Origin: Candidatus Poribacteria bacterium
GTDB taxonomy: Bacteria; Poribacteria; WGA-4E; PCPOR2b
Direction: 5' to 3'
NCBI GenBank assembly: GCA_022822005.1
Contig: JAJECO010000053.1
Span: 124,001 to 188,000 of the forward strand
DNA: 64,000 nt
The number at the start of each line of letters is the position of its first letter. The first letter of the stretch is position 1. Made by a program: the position numbers and the translations under genes. Positions 53,503 to 62,508 of the stretch are shown piece by piece. A model generated the notes under the pieces. That model was not told the DNA's origin, ran no database searches, and saw only the letters and a program-made list of their open reading frames with translations.

Positions 53503-53952
53503 ATGAGAAACACGCGCACACAATCCCGGGTTCTTGCCCTTCAGATGCTGTATCAGATAGAAGTCACGAAAGTTCCAATTCGCGCTGTCCAAGAATGTTT
53601 CTGGCAGGTCAACGACGCGTCAAAGACCGTTAAAGAATTCGCCGATCTGTTGGCGGAGGGTACAATGGAACATCTCGGCACGATTGATCCGGCGATTCGC
53701 TCGGCAGCGACCCATTGGAAGATCGACCGTATGCCGGTTGTTGACCGATGTCTGCTGCGGAGTACCACGTATGAGCTGCTCTATCTCATTGACATTCCGC
53801 CCGCTGTTTCAATCAATGAAGCCATCGAATTGGCAAAGAAATACAGTACCGAGGATTCACCACAGTTTATCAACGCGATCTTGGATAAAATCAAAGATAT
53901 GGGAACCGAAATGGTTGGCTTAGCAGATCTACGAACAAGTAGGAGTGAATAG
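53503..53952 (+). CDS. nusB: Transcription antitermination factor NusB
   Basis: 149 residues from the ATG at 53503; 12 extra upstream residues in the longer frame are not family-like. The all-helical NusB fold is recognisable: SRVLALQMLYQIEV at the start, VDRCLLRSTTYELLYLIDIPPAVSINEAIELAKKYS and FINAILDKI near the end. It binds boxA RNA with NusE during rRNA antitermination. The next gene starts at its stop codon (TAGTTG), giving coupling with a propeller protein, which is an unusual partner. Confidence 0.92.
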   Translation: MRNTRTQSRVLALQMLYQIEVTKVPIRAVQECFWQVNDASKTVKEFADLLAEGTMEHLGTIDPAIRSAATHWKIDRMPVVDRCLLRSTTYELLYLIDIPPAVSINEAIELAKKYSTEDSPQFINAILDKIKDMGTEMVGLADLRTSRSE

Positions 53953-55746
53953 TTGGTAATATTTCGCACGGTGTTTTGGGCACTGATTTTAAGTCTCCTA
54001 ATATATCCACTTGCTGATGCACATAAGGAAGTCGAATTTATCAGGGAGTTCGGGGGAAAAGGCGAGGGAGAGGGCGAATTCGCGAAGAAAATGTCTTTCG
54101 CATTCGATCAGGACGGCGGGATTTATATCGCTGATACCGAAAATCTTCGCATCCAAAAACTCGACCCCGATGGACGCTTCCTATTTGAGATTCGGGGGAC
54201 TGACCCCGACAAGTTTCTTTTTGGCAACCCGATGGACATCGCTGTTGGGCTGGACGGAACAATTTATGTCGTGGATTGGATCACCGTACATGTAGACAAC
54301 ACAGAATCCCCGCGCATCTTCAATTACGCCCCTTGTGTCCACCGATTCGATTCGCAAGGAAACTTCATTGCAAGCTATCCGCTTCAAGATTTAAGCAAAC
54401 GGATTGGAACGCTTGAAGCCGCGGCACCGGCACTCGACGCCCAAGGGAATTACGCCCTCATCATTCCGCAGGGGGACACACAGAGATCGCTCCTGTTGAC
54501 GGTCGACGATGAGGGAGGTATCTACGTCTTCGATGATGGCTATATTTATAAATTAGACGCAGATGGCAAGGCTGCGGGGACCTTCACCACAGCCCAACCC
54601 AGCACCGGGCAGTTGAGCAAACCCGCGGATATGACTGTTGATCGTGAGGGAAATCTCTACATCGTAGATGAGGATGCACATCGCGTTCTGAAATATGATC
54701 GGGAGGGACAATTCTTACTCTCATTCGGTGAGTACGGTGATCGCGCAGGACAGTTTATATCGCCTTTCCATCTCATCGCGTTAGACGATGGCACCGTCCT
54801 CGTCGCAGACAGAGCGAAATACAAAAAGGATTACGCCTCCGATCTACCCAGACAGCGATACCATCCGTTTCAGTTTGGACACGTTCCCTATCGCATTTTT
54901 CGCAGCCGTTTGCGCCGTGTTCAGCGATTTTACGCGGACGGGGAATATGCCGAGAAAATCCTAATCCGTTTCCAGCGTGAGAATGAGGAGCACGCATATC
55001 TTAGTCTGAAAGCTATTGATTACACCGGTAATCTCTATTTCGTTGATAGTGAAACCCTGAAGTTTAGGGTGTTCGGTCCCACCTCTCCGCTGATAGCTTC
55101 TGCGTTTCAAACAGAAACAAAGTTGCGCTACATTTATGACTTTGAGGATATCGAGATAGACAATCAGGATGACCTAGATCCCAACCTTGGCACGAAAGCG
55201 GACTTTGATGAACGGATTAAATGGAATCAGATCGGGGCGGAAATCTCTTTGACCTACGACATAAACGAGGATCTGCGATTCGCCATTTCCAACGATTTGA
55301 CATACCTGAGATTGACTGATACCAGTTTTTTTCGAACGCCGGATTTTGAGGATTTCCGGGGCAGCTTTAATCAGGACGACGAAACCACCGAAACATCGTG
55401 GGAAGACCAGATTCAGATCGACTTTACACTAATTCAGAACCATAATCCCTACCGCTATCGGGAGGCAGGAGCGTTTGCGTATCTCAATGTAACCCGAGAC
55501 GATTTTATCAACGAAGCACTCCATCCACAAAACGATCGACGTTTGGACTTTAAGGTCCGGATTTCCAGTTGGGGTGCGGGGATGCGCTACGATCTCGGCA
55601 GGGCATTTCAACTTCAGTTTATGGTTGCGCACTCTTACGGCTATAACGAATACACCTATATCGATGAGACAAGCGTTCTGTATGCGACAGGCTTCTTGCA
55701 AATTGTCGGCACCGTCGTGCTGTTGAGCATCAATGGCGTATTTTAA
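53953..55746 (+). CDS. Exported NHL-repeat propeller fused to a C-terminal beta-barrel-like domain
   Basis: 597 residues starting at TTG directly after nusB (AGGAG upstream). Signal peptide TVFWALILSLLIYPLADAH. Residues about 25-370 carry NHL-type blades (KKMSFAFDQDGGIYIADTENLRIQKLDPDG, GNLYIVDEDAHRVLKYDREGQF). From about 400 on, alternating amphipathic strands appear (ISLTYDINEDLRFAISNDLTYLRL, GAGMRYDLGRAFQLQFMVAHSYGYNEY), like half of an outer-membrane barrel. The combination suggests an outer-membrane-anchored propeller. The very end (LQIVGTVVLLSINGVF) would be a final strand. Confidence 0.7.
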   Translation: MVIFRTVFWALILSLLIYPLADAHKEVEFIREFGGKGEGEGEFAKKMSFAFDQDGGIYIADTENLRIQKLDPDGRFLFEIRGTDPDKFLFGNPMDIAVGLDGTIYVVDWITVHVDNTESPRIFNYAPCVHRFDSQGNFIASYPLQDLSKRIGTLEAAAPALDAQGNYALIIPQGDTQRSLLLTVDDEGGIYVFDDGYIYKLDADGKAAGTFTTAQPSTGQLSKPADMTVDREGNLYIVDEDAHRVLKYDREGQFLLSFGEYGDRAGQFISPFHLIALDDGTVLVADRAKYKKDYASDLPRQRYHPFQFGHVPYRIFRSRLRRVQRFYADGEYAEKILIRFQRENEEHAYLSLKAIDYTGNLYFVDSETLKFRVFGPTSPLIASAFQTETKLRYIYDFEDIEIDNQDDLDPNLGTKADFDERIKWNQIGAEISLTYDINEDLRFAISNDLTYLRLTDTSFFRTPDFEDFRGSFNQDDETTETSWEDQIQIDFTLIQNHNPYRYREAGAFAYLNVTRDDFINEALHPQNDRRLDFKVRISSWGAGMRYDLGRAFQLQFMVAHSYGYNEYTYIDETSVLYATGFLQIVGTVVLLSINGVF

Positions 55747-55813
55747 CCGGATGCTTCCAAATTGACTTTCTCAGCGACAACCTTATTTACCATCCTTCGG
55801 AAGGATACCAATC

Positions 55814-56647
55814 ATGACAGAACCCCAGCCATGGACACCCGTTGAAGGCGATTTAACAAACATACTGAAACAGTATCCGCAGCCGCTCATGGCACTCGCA
55901 GCCGGTGAGATGCCAGCCGTCCTCCTGCGGCAAGCCTACAATCCCAACCATTGTGCGGAACTTATACAGCGATTCTATGAGCGCGGGTTGATGTATGACC
56001 CGCACAAAGTCGGAGAAGGAAAACCGCACCGTGTGGACATCGGCACCAGTTTGGGACGGTACAATTCTAACCGTGAGGAGTTTTTTGCCCACTCCGCCGG
56101 AACTCATGAACTATTCAACGTCCTGTTCGACGGGTACGACGATCCGGTGAAGACCATGTACGACAATCTGTCCCGACTCGCACCGGGCAAGAATGTGATG
56201 ACAGCGAGGGAGCCGGATGGCAGCCTTTACGGGCCCGCCATCTTCCGTATCTACCACGATGGTTTGGGACACGGTCCCCACTACGACTCCGTAGCGAAAC
56301 GATCGAAACTGTTCACTTATGCAGTGTCTCGATTTAAGCATCAATTCGCCGGTGTGCTCTGCTTCCAAAACTCTAATGATGCCGGCGAGAGCGGCGAACC
56401 CTTTCTATACAACTGTACCTGGTCGGATGACGTGCAGGAGGCACGCGAGAACGACGCCTTCCGGGAATACGTCGCTGAGCAAAATATTGCCCGTACGCAA
56501 GTCCAATTAGAGCCGGGCGACCTCTACTTTTTCTATTCCGAAAACCTGCACGAAGTGCCCTTCGTCGTAGGCGACCGACCGCGGGCTGTCCTCGCAATCT
56601 TCTTCGCGATGTCCCCGGACGATGATGAGATTTTTGTCTGGTCATAG
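55814..56647 (+). CDS. 2-oxoglutarate/Fe(II) oxygenase, prolyl-hydroxylase-like
   Basis: 277 residues. The iron triad is visible: His and Asp in GHGPHYDSV and the distal His in YSENLHEVPFVVGDRPRAVLAIFF, where Arg also provides 2-oxoglutarate binding. The beta-helix core phrase FAGVLCFQNSNDAGESGEPFLYNC fits 2OG-Fe(II) hydroxylases rather than PhyH. GGAAGGATA lies upstream. It opens a plus-strand run of catabolic-type genes that includes a PhyH protein. Confidence 0.8.
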   Translation: MTEPQPWTPVEGDLTNILKQYPQPLMALAAGEMPAVLLRQAYNPNHCAELIQRFYERGLMYDPHKVGEGKPHRVDIGTSLGRYNSNREEFFAHSAGTHELFNVLFDGYDDPVKTMYDNLSRLAPGKNVMTAREPDGSLYGPAIFRIYHDGLGHGPHYDSVAKRSKLFTYAVSRFKHQFAGVLCFQNSNDAGESGEPFLYNCTWSDDVQEARENDAFREYVAEQNIARTQVQLEPGDLYFFYSENLHEVPFVVGDRPRAVLAIFFAMSPDDDEIFVWS

Positions 56648-56711
56648 TCAACCTTCAAACAAATAACTATCGGACGTTTCCAGTACGCTCCCATCTGATA
56701 AGGAGGATCCC

Positions 56712-57617
56712 ATGCAAGAGACCACTACTCCCGAACAACAGACTACCATTATCCCTGAAATCCATCCAGACGAAGTCATCGACTTCATGAACATTGATGA
56801 GACAGATTTCAGTTCGTTCACGATGGCACAGCAAATCCGCCATTTCGAGGTGGAAGGCTATGTTGTACTGCCCGACGTATTAGACGCGGACCTCATCGCA
56901 AAACTCAAAGCAGAGCTCGCGGACGTTCCTATGAGGCCAAAACCGTATAGCGAGTACCAAACCACCGGAGCGATACAACCGCAATGGCACAGTCGCGCAA
57001 CAGCGGAGCTGATTGGACATCCACCGACGATTGAGTTTCTCACAGAGCTAATGGGACCCGACATCGTATTCACGCGTGGTTTCTTTCAGCGCACGCATCC
57101 CGGCTCACCCGGGATTTCGGTGCACACCGACGGTCAACCCCACGGCTCATCGATCTTCGACTACGAAGGTAGTTCCCCACGGTTGCTGCGGATTCTCTAC
57201 TACCTTGACGATCTTATCCCAGAACGCGCACCGTTTCGACTGATCCCGCGTAGCCATCTCTCCTTCCACGCGCAGGCAAGTCCTTACGTGCGCTACAAGT
57301 CCCATCCGGAAGAACTCACCCTCTGTCTGAAAGCCGGGTCGGCGGTCATCATTCCAAGCACTATGTTCCACGCCACGCACCCGAATACGGACACGTCGCC
57401 AAGAGAGTTGATCCAGTTCGGTTATCGACCAGCTTGGGCGGGACCGATCCAACCGATGGACGAGTGGGATCCAGAATTGGTAGCCGCCGCACCTGATCAA
57501 GCCAAGCCTTTCTTGCAGAGCCTCAACACCACCGGAGATACGTGGAAACTTGAACATAAGCCGGAGGGCATGACGACCGACGCGCCCGGAATCAACCCGA
57601 GTCGTTGGGACGGCTGA
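56712..57617 (+). CDS. Phytanoyl-CoA dioxygenase (PhyH) family protein
   Basis: 301 residues. N-terminal HFEVEGYVVLPDVLDADLIAKLK, iron motif ISVHTDGQPHG (His, Asp), distal His in STMFHATHPN, 2-oxoglutarate Arg in SPRELIQFGYRP. The intact triad makes it likely active. AAGGAGGATCCC precedes the ATG. The stop lies 18 nt before the likely start of the enolase-superfamily gene, so the two are coupled. Substrate unknown. Confidence 0.88.
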   Translation: MQETTTPEQQTTIIPEIHPDEVIDFMNIDETDFSSFTMAQQIRHFEVEGYVVLPDVLDADLIAKLKAELADVPMRPKPYSEYQTTGAIQPQWHSRATAELIGHPPTIEFLTELMGPDIVFTRGFFQRTHPGSPGISVHTDGQPHGSSIFDYEGSSPRLLRILYYLDDLIPERAPFRLIPRSHLSFHAQASPYVRYKSHPEELTLCLKAGSAVIIPSTMFHATHPNTDTSPRELIQFGYRPAWAGPIQPMDEWDPELVAAAPDQAKPFLQSLNTTGDTWKLEHKPEGMTTDAPGINPSRWDG

Positions 57618-57634
57618 ACGGAAAAGCAAACCAG

Positions 57635-58675
57635 ATGAAAATCACACAGCTGGAACGCACTGTTGTCTGTGTACCGTTTCTGCCCGGCATTCTGCCACCG
57701 CCCGAATACGAGGAGTTCACCGAATCTTATCCCGCACCACTTGGGGAAAGAAGGCAGGATGTGCTGCGTATTCATACGGACGAGGGAATTACCGGGCTCG
57801 GCATGAGCGGCCCCTACTTTGGCGATCGCGATGAACAGCCTCCAGATTTAATCGGTAAGAACCCGCTCGATTTCGAGCCTCGCAATTTGGGAGGCGGTGG
57901 ATACGATATCGCTCTGCTAGATCTAATCGGTAAAGCGACTGGCTTGCCCTTGTATCGGTTCTTCGGTGGCAAATTCCAAGATCGTGTGCTCGTTGATTAC
58001 TGGATCGCGCGGATGGGACCGGAGGCATCCGCCGCTGCTGCCAAACGGGCATCCGAATTGGGCTTCCACGGCATCAAGATAAAATGCACTATCGACGACG
58101 GAAATGTGGCAGACCGGGTACACGCCATGCACGAAGCTGCACCGTCGCTACGTATCGTCCTAGATCCCGGTCACCGCTTCCACACGGTCGAGCAAGCATT
58201 GGCGTTGGCACGTGAAATTGAAGCGTACGATATCATCTTTGAAGACCCAATCCCTAAAGACAACATAAAAGATTACCGACGGCTCAAGGAAGAGACATCG
58301 ATCCTCATTGCACCCCATCTCCAGAATCCACGTCAAGTCATTGAAATGGTGTATCTGGAGGCTGTAGACGGGATTAATGTCGCACCTTCGGACTGGGGCT
58401 TTTTGGATATGGCACGGATTGCGGATGCCGCCGATATTCCCGTGTGGCAAGCCTCCAACGTTGACCTTGGAATCTTCGATGTTTTCCGTCTCCACGCCTC
58501 CGCCGCAACCCCAAACTGCACCTTGGGGAGTGACCTATGCGGCAACTTCGTCCATGAGCACAGCCTACTCGCCGAGCCTTTGGTCCAAGATGGATATGCA
58601 ATAGTCCCGGACAAACCGGGGTTGGGGGTTGAACTCGACGAGGAGGCGGTACAACAATACACACTCCGTTCATAG
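57635..58675 (+). CDS. Enolase-superfamily (mandelate racemase/muconate lactonizing) enzyme
   Basis: 346 residues from ATG at 57635 (MKITQLERTVV). The N-terminal capping domain ends near DLIGKATGLPLYRFFGG. The barrel has GIKIKCT (a Lys-x-Lys base pair), RIVLDPGH with the first metal Asp and IIFEDPIP with the Glu. The third metal-ligand position, usually GE or DE, reads IAPHLQNP, so a His or no ligand takes its place. WQASNVDLG follows on a later strand. Family members abstract a proton alpha to a carboxylate; an acid sugar is likely. Confidence 0.85.
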   Translation: MKITQLERTVVCVPFLPGILPPPEYEEFTESYPAPLGERRQDVLRIHTDEGITGLGMSGPYFGDRDEQPPDLIGKNPLDFEPRNLGGGGYDIALLDLIGKATGLPLYRFFGGKFQDRVLVDYWIARMGPEASAAAAKRASELGFHGIKIKCTIDDGNVADRVHAMHEAAPSLRIVLDPGHRFHTVEQALALAREIEAYDIIFEDPIPKDNIKDYRRLKEETSILIAPHLQNPRQVIEMVYLEAVDGINVAPSDWGFLDMARIADAADIPVWQASNVDLGIFDVFRLHASAATPNCTLGSDLCGNFVHEHSLLAEPLVQDGYAIVPDKPGLGVELDEEAVQQYTLRS

Positions 58676-58765
58676 AGCCACGGTTAAAAAACCGCTGAAC
58701 GACTCTCAGCAGAATAGTAACTAATACCCCAATCCGTATAACCCAAACAGAGGAGGTCTCACCGG

Positions 58766-59812
58766 ATGACCCCGTCTACACCGATTCGTGCTGCTGTAAT
58801 TGGTCTGGGTCGTGCTGGCTGGAATATCCATGTCCGCACAATGCAGGGGCGCGTGGATTTTGATGTGGTTGCTGTCGCTGACCCCGACCCCGACCGCCAA
58901 CAACAGGCAAAAGAGGAAGCCGGAGCGCAGCCGTTCGATGATCTTGATTCTTTACTAAAGGGCTGCGATGCTGAACTCATCGTCGTTGCGACCGCATCGG
59001 CAGATCACGCGAACCACTCGATCGCCGCACTTGAAACCGGGCGACACGTCCTGACCGAAAAACCGATGGCGACCGCTCTGGGAGACGCGGACCGTATGCT
59101 TGCCGCAGCCGAGAATGCGGGCAAGATTCTAACTGTCCATCAGAGTCGCCGGTGGGGCGAAGACTTTATCTTCATCCAACAGATGCTCCAAGACGAACGC
59201 TTAGGGCATGTCTTCTTCATCCGTTCAGGTGGTTACGGCTATCGTCGTCGTAACGATTGGCAGACATTGCAGAAATATGGCGGCGGACTGCTCAATAACA
59301 ACGGCGTACACGTGGTCGATCAGTGTGTCCTCCTCATGGAATCGCCCATCGTGGATGTCTTCGGAGACCTTCAGCAAATCCTTCAACCGGGCGATACAGA
59401 AGACCATCTCAAAGTGGTAATGCGCGGCGAAAATGGTCGGGTGATAGATCTGGAACTCACAAGCGCATGTGCAGCCTCCCTACCTTCGTGGACACTCATG
59501 GGAGCGCGCGGCACACTGACTATTGCAGGTGGGGGACCGGCAGTGCTACAGTACGTGAAGGACGATCTAGCACCGCTCGAATCAGTTGACAGGCCCCTGG
59601 CAACTGGTCGCAGCTATGGCGTCGAGGGCGGTGATGAGATCGAATTCGAGACAGTGGAACTCGAACCCAAAGCACCGTCAGGTCCATCGTTCTATGACCA
59701 GCTCTACAACGCCATTCGCAATGGTGGGCCACCGCCGGTCGACCCGGCGACCTCACGTGAAACCATCCGTGTCATGTCCGAAGCGCGGAAGGGAACACAG
59801 TTTACAGATTGA
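58766..59812 (+). CDS. Gfo/Idh/MocA-family oxidoreductase
   Basis: 348 residues. Rossmann start RAAVIGLGRAGWNIHV, the cofactor site EKPMATALGDADRML with the conserved EKP, then the alpha/beta domain with GGGLLNNNGVHVVDQ where a His/Asp pair is typical. Members oxidise or reduce sugars and cyclitols with NAD(P). GAGGAGG precedes the ATG. It continues the run of catabolic-type genes, between the enolase-superfamily gene and a GH-like gene. Confidence 0.92.
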   Translation: MTPSTPIRAAVIGLGRAGWNIHVRTMQGRVDFDVVAVADPDPDRQQQAKEEAGAQPFDDLDSLLKGCDAELIVVATASADHANHSIAALETGRHVLTEKPMATALGDADRMLAAAENAGKILTVHQSRRWGEDFIFIQQMLQDERLGHVFFIRSGGYGYRRRNDWQTLQKYGGGLLNNNGVHVVDQCVLLMESPIVDVFGDLQQILQPGDTEDHLKVVMRGENGRVIDLELTSACAASLPSWTLMGARGTLTIAGGGPAVLQYVKDDLAPLESVDRPLATGRSYGVEGGDEIEFETVELEPKAPSGPSFYDQLYNAIRNGGPPPVDPATSRETIRVMSEARKGTQFTD

Positions 59813-59876
59813 CCGCGAATCGATCCGAATCTCCGCTAACCGTCAATTGATATCATAGACTCGAAAGGAAATTACC

Positions 59877-61460
59877 ATGCCACAACCACGCATCATGTTC
59901 TATCACGATGGACGCCATCCGCTCATCTATATGTACGAGCCACCGATGCAGAAGGAGGAGTATGAGGCAGCGGTCGACGAGCTGGTAGGTACGCCGGTGG
60001 AGGCGCTCATGTTCTGCTTGGGGGATGGGCGCACAGTCCTGCACGATACAAAGGTTGGCGAGTTGTGGGGGCATAACGTCGATAAATGGCCCCACATCAT
60101 CTTTCGACGTGCACATCAGAACGCCAGAGATCTGATCGAATCGGGTAACGATCCGTTACGGATCGTCTGCGACCGCGCCCACGCAAAGGGAATGCGGATC
60201 TATCCCACCCTGCTGGTACAACAGGGCCGAGCTCCCCGTGACCAAGATGTGCGCTGCTCTAACTTCCGTTTTGATAACCCGCACCTGGAGATTGGTGCGC
60301 GCGGCGATCTGGATGCCGACTTCCCCGGGCTGACCTGCCTCGACTTCAAGCACGAGGAGGTACGCGAGGAACGGTTCGCCCTCATTGAGGAGACCGTGAA
60401 CAACTATTCCATTGACGGCTTTGAACTGCAACTGAATTACACCCCGTATTACTTTCATCCGGACGAGGTCGAAGCGGGGCGCGAGATTATGACTGCGTGG
60501 GTTCGGCGGGTATATGAAGCCGTCAAGGGGAGTGGGGCAGACCGTGAATTAGCGATTCGTATCCCCGCAAGCCTCGAAGGTTGTCTACAGGTAGGCATGG
60601 ATGTGCGCGATTGGATGGAGCAGGGTATTGCAGATGTCGTTATTGGACAGACGTTTTCAGGACCGGAATTGGTAGATTCGACAGTCGATTTTCGTCCGCT
60701 GGTCGAAGCTGCCGAAGGGACGAGCTGTCGCGTTCACGCCGCCATTCAGAGCCATGTAGACTCTGACCGATTGGGCGAAGCCTCCATTGAAATGGTCCGT
60801 GCCACCGCCTGTAACTACTGGGCACAGGGAGTTGACGGACTCTATCTTGCACACTGGTTCGGTAATTGGCCCTACCAAGCGGACTTCTACGAAAAGCTGC
60901 GGGAGTTGCCGTATCCGGAGGTGATGGCACCCAAGGATAAGTACTACTATGTTCCGACGGAAACGGGTCGCTATCCGAAGCCGCCCACGGAACCCGGCAT
61001 CGCCATGTCACTGCCAGCGGGACTGGCGGTCGACCGCCCCACTGAGGTGAAATTTAAGATCAGCGATGATCTGCCGCGCTGGAATCAGGTTGGGCGCATC
61101 CACGAGGTCCTCCTCCGCGTACGGATCATGAATACGACGGAACTCGATAGCCTCCGCTTTCGACTGAATGGAGCGGATTTGCCAACTGAACTGCTACGCA
61201 AACTGAACGAGATGTACCGGATGAGCGCGCCGCGTTACCGGACCGGATCGGGTTACTGGTTCATCTACCAATTGGACGAAGCACACTGGCCCCACAACGG
61301 CGACAATACACTCGAAGTCACGCTGCTGGAGCGCGATCCGGACGTGATCCCTAAGTGCTATATCCGCGATGTTGAATTAGAGATCCAGTACCTGATGGGT
61401 AAGCATTTTCATCGGGGACAGGATGCGGATTTAGGTCCATACGAATATTCTGGAATTTAG
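59877..61460 (+). CDS. Glycoside-hydrolase-like TIM-barrel protein with C-terminal beta domain (paralogue B)
   Basis: 527 residues, no signal peptide. The barrel has AKGMRIYPTLLVQQGRAP, YSIDGFELQLNYTPYYF, IRIPASLEGCLQVGMDVRDW and YWAQGVDGLYLAHWFGNWP. The C-terminal beta domain has MNTTELDSLRFRLNGADL. The architecture and phrases match the protein at 24376-26043; in that one the catalytic-looking strand reads DGLEIDF, here DGFELQL. The Asp of IDF is therefore Gln-Leu here, so activity may differ. GAAAGGAAA lies upstream of the ATG. Confidence 0.65.
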   Translation: MPQPRIMFYHDGRHPLIYMYEPPMQKEEYEAAVDELVGTPVEALMFCLGDGRTVLHDTKVGELWGHNVDKWPHIIFRRAHQNARDLIESGNDPLRIVCDRAHAKGMRIYPTLLVQQGRAPRDQDVRCSNFRFDNPHLEIGARGDLDADFPGLTCLDFKHEEVREERFALIEETVNNYSIDGFELQLNYTPYYFHPDEVEAGREIMTAWVRRVYEAVKGSGADRELAIRIPASLEGCLQVGMDVRDWMEQGIADVVIGQTFSGPELVDSTVDFRPLVEAAEGTSCRVHAAIQSHVDSDRLGEASIEMVRATACNYWAQGVDGLYLAHWFGNWPYQADFYEKLRELPYPEVMAPKDKYYYVPTETGRYPKPPTEPGIAMSLPAGLAVDRPTEVKFKISDDLPRWNQVGRIHEVLLRVRIMNTTELDSLRFRLNGADLPTELLRKLNEMYRMSAPRYRTGSGYWFIYQLDEAHWPHNGDNTLEVTLLERDPDVIPKCYIRDVELEIQYLMGKHFHRGQDADLGPYEYSGI

Positions 61461-61467
61461 TTCTTAT

Positions 61468-61590
61468 AGGACTGACGGACTTGCGGGGCAAGTTCCTTTG
61501 AATCCCGGCTGTCTCCCTGGTCTCGGAACGGACGATGTGTCGGGGATTTATCGGGGAGACCCCGCCTACGGGTGGTTTTGCGTCAGTCCT
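61468..61590. mobile_element. 123-bp MITE-like element, copy 1
   Basis: Perfect 10-bp terminal inverted repeats AGGACTGACG (61468-61477) and CGTCAGTCCT (61581-61590). The interior is GC-rich and contains TTTGAATCCCGGC and GTCTCGGAACGGACGATGTG. It has the same length as, and nearly the same sequence as, the element at 62361-62483. A further AGGACTGACG (61600-61609) lies just beyond its right end. No coding capacity. Confidence 0.85.
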
Positions 61591-61701
61591 GTCTTAGCTA
61601 GGACTGACGCACTGCAGGTTGTAATGAATGCAGATCGGGAAATCTGTGCCACGTTATGTCAACTGCGCAACTCCTAAAGAAAATCAAAGGAGAGGATTGA
61701 A

Positions 61702-61959
61702 ATGAATTTAACCGTTGAATTAACAACTGATCAGGTCGTTGGTTTTGTTCAACAGATGCCAGCAGAAGAAAGACGGGCACTACTACTCGCCATTGCAGAG
61801 CAGGCAGCAGTCAATCGAGAGGCACGTATAGACTATGCTGAAACACAATTTCGGCAGTTATGTGCGGACCGGGGGTTGGATTGGGATACGATGACCGAAG
61901 CGGAGCGCGAAAATTTTGTTGATGACCTCATCCACGAGGATCGCGAATGCAGCCAATAG
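61702..61959 (+). CDS. Antitoxin-like protein of the PIN toxin pair
   Basis: 85 residues: a short strand (NLTVELTTDQVVGFV), a helical region (AEERRALLLAIAEQAAVNREARIDYAETQF) and an acidic C-terminus (DLIHEDRECSQ). It precedes the PIN toxin with a 13-base overlap, the usual antitoxin-first order. GGAGAGGA lies upstream of the ATG. I do not recognise a DNA-binding domain, so the antitoxin family is unassigned. The pair lies between two copies of a 123-bp element. Confidence 0.75.
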   Translation: MNLTVELTTDQVVGFVQQMPAEERRALLLAIAEQAAVNREARIDYAETQFRQLCADRGLDWDTMTEAERENFVDDLIHEDRECSQ

Positions 61960-62354
61960 CCGTTTACGATACAAACATTCTGTTGTCGGGTATCGGTTGG
62001 AGGGGCAGTCCTTATCACTGTCTTGAACTCGCACGGCACGGCGGCATTGAAGGATTGACCTGTTCTGAAATACTGGACGAATTAGGAGAGAAATTAACGA
62101 CTAAACTCAACTTTTCACTGTCCGAAACTACCGATATCATTGCGGATCTCCTTGGTTTCTTGGGGGTAGTCAAGATCACCAACACGCTTAAAGCCATCCC
62201 CGCCGATTCGGAGGACGATAAAGTAATTGAATGTACCGTTGTAGGGGAGGCGACCTACATTGTGACCGGCGATCGCCGTCATCTGTTGCCACTTGGCAGC
62301 TATCAAGGCATCCTTATTGTCACAGCAGCAGACTTTCTTACACAATTTGGATAA
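61947..62354 (+). CDS. PIN-domain toxin (VapC-like putative RNase)
   Basis: 135 residues with a complete PIN acidic set: Asp8 in VYDTNILLS, Glu in SEILDELGEKL, Asp in DSEDDKVIECTV, and Asp in VTGDRRHLLPL. Such RNases cleave tRNA or rRNA when free of antitoxin. It overlaps the antitoxin gene by 13 bases and stops 6 nt before the second 123-bp element. The length is normal and there is no sign of decay. Confidence 0.88.
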   Translation: MQPIAVYDTNILLSGIGWRGSPYHCLELARHGGIEGLTCSEILDELGEKLTTKLNFSLSETTDIIADLLGFLGVVKITNTLKAIPADSEDDKVIECTVVGEATYIVTGDRRHLLPLGSYQGILIVTAADFLTQFG

Positions 62355-62360
62355 AAAGTA

Positions 62361-62483
62361 GGACTGACGGACTTGCGGGGGAAGTTCCTTTGAATCCCGA
62401 CTGTCCCCCTGGTCTCGGAACGGACGATGTGTCGGGGATTCATCGCGGATACCCCGCCTACGGAGGGTTTTGCGTCAGTCCTG
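62361..62483. mobile_element. 123-bp MITE-like element, copy 2
   Basis: AGGACTGACG (62361-62370) and CGTCAGTCCT (62474-62483) are perfect 10-bp terminal inverted repeats. The interior differs from copy 1 at only a few positions. It is a direct copy of the element 0.9 kb upstream and lies between the PIN toxin and the next gene. Confidence 0.85.
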
Positions 62484-62508
62484 TTAGTTTGGAATGAGGA
62501 GAAACTAT

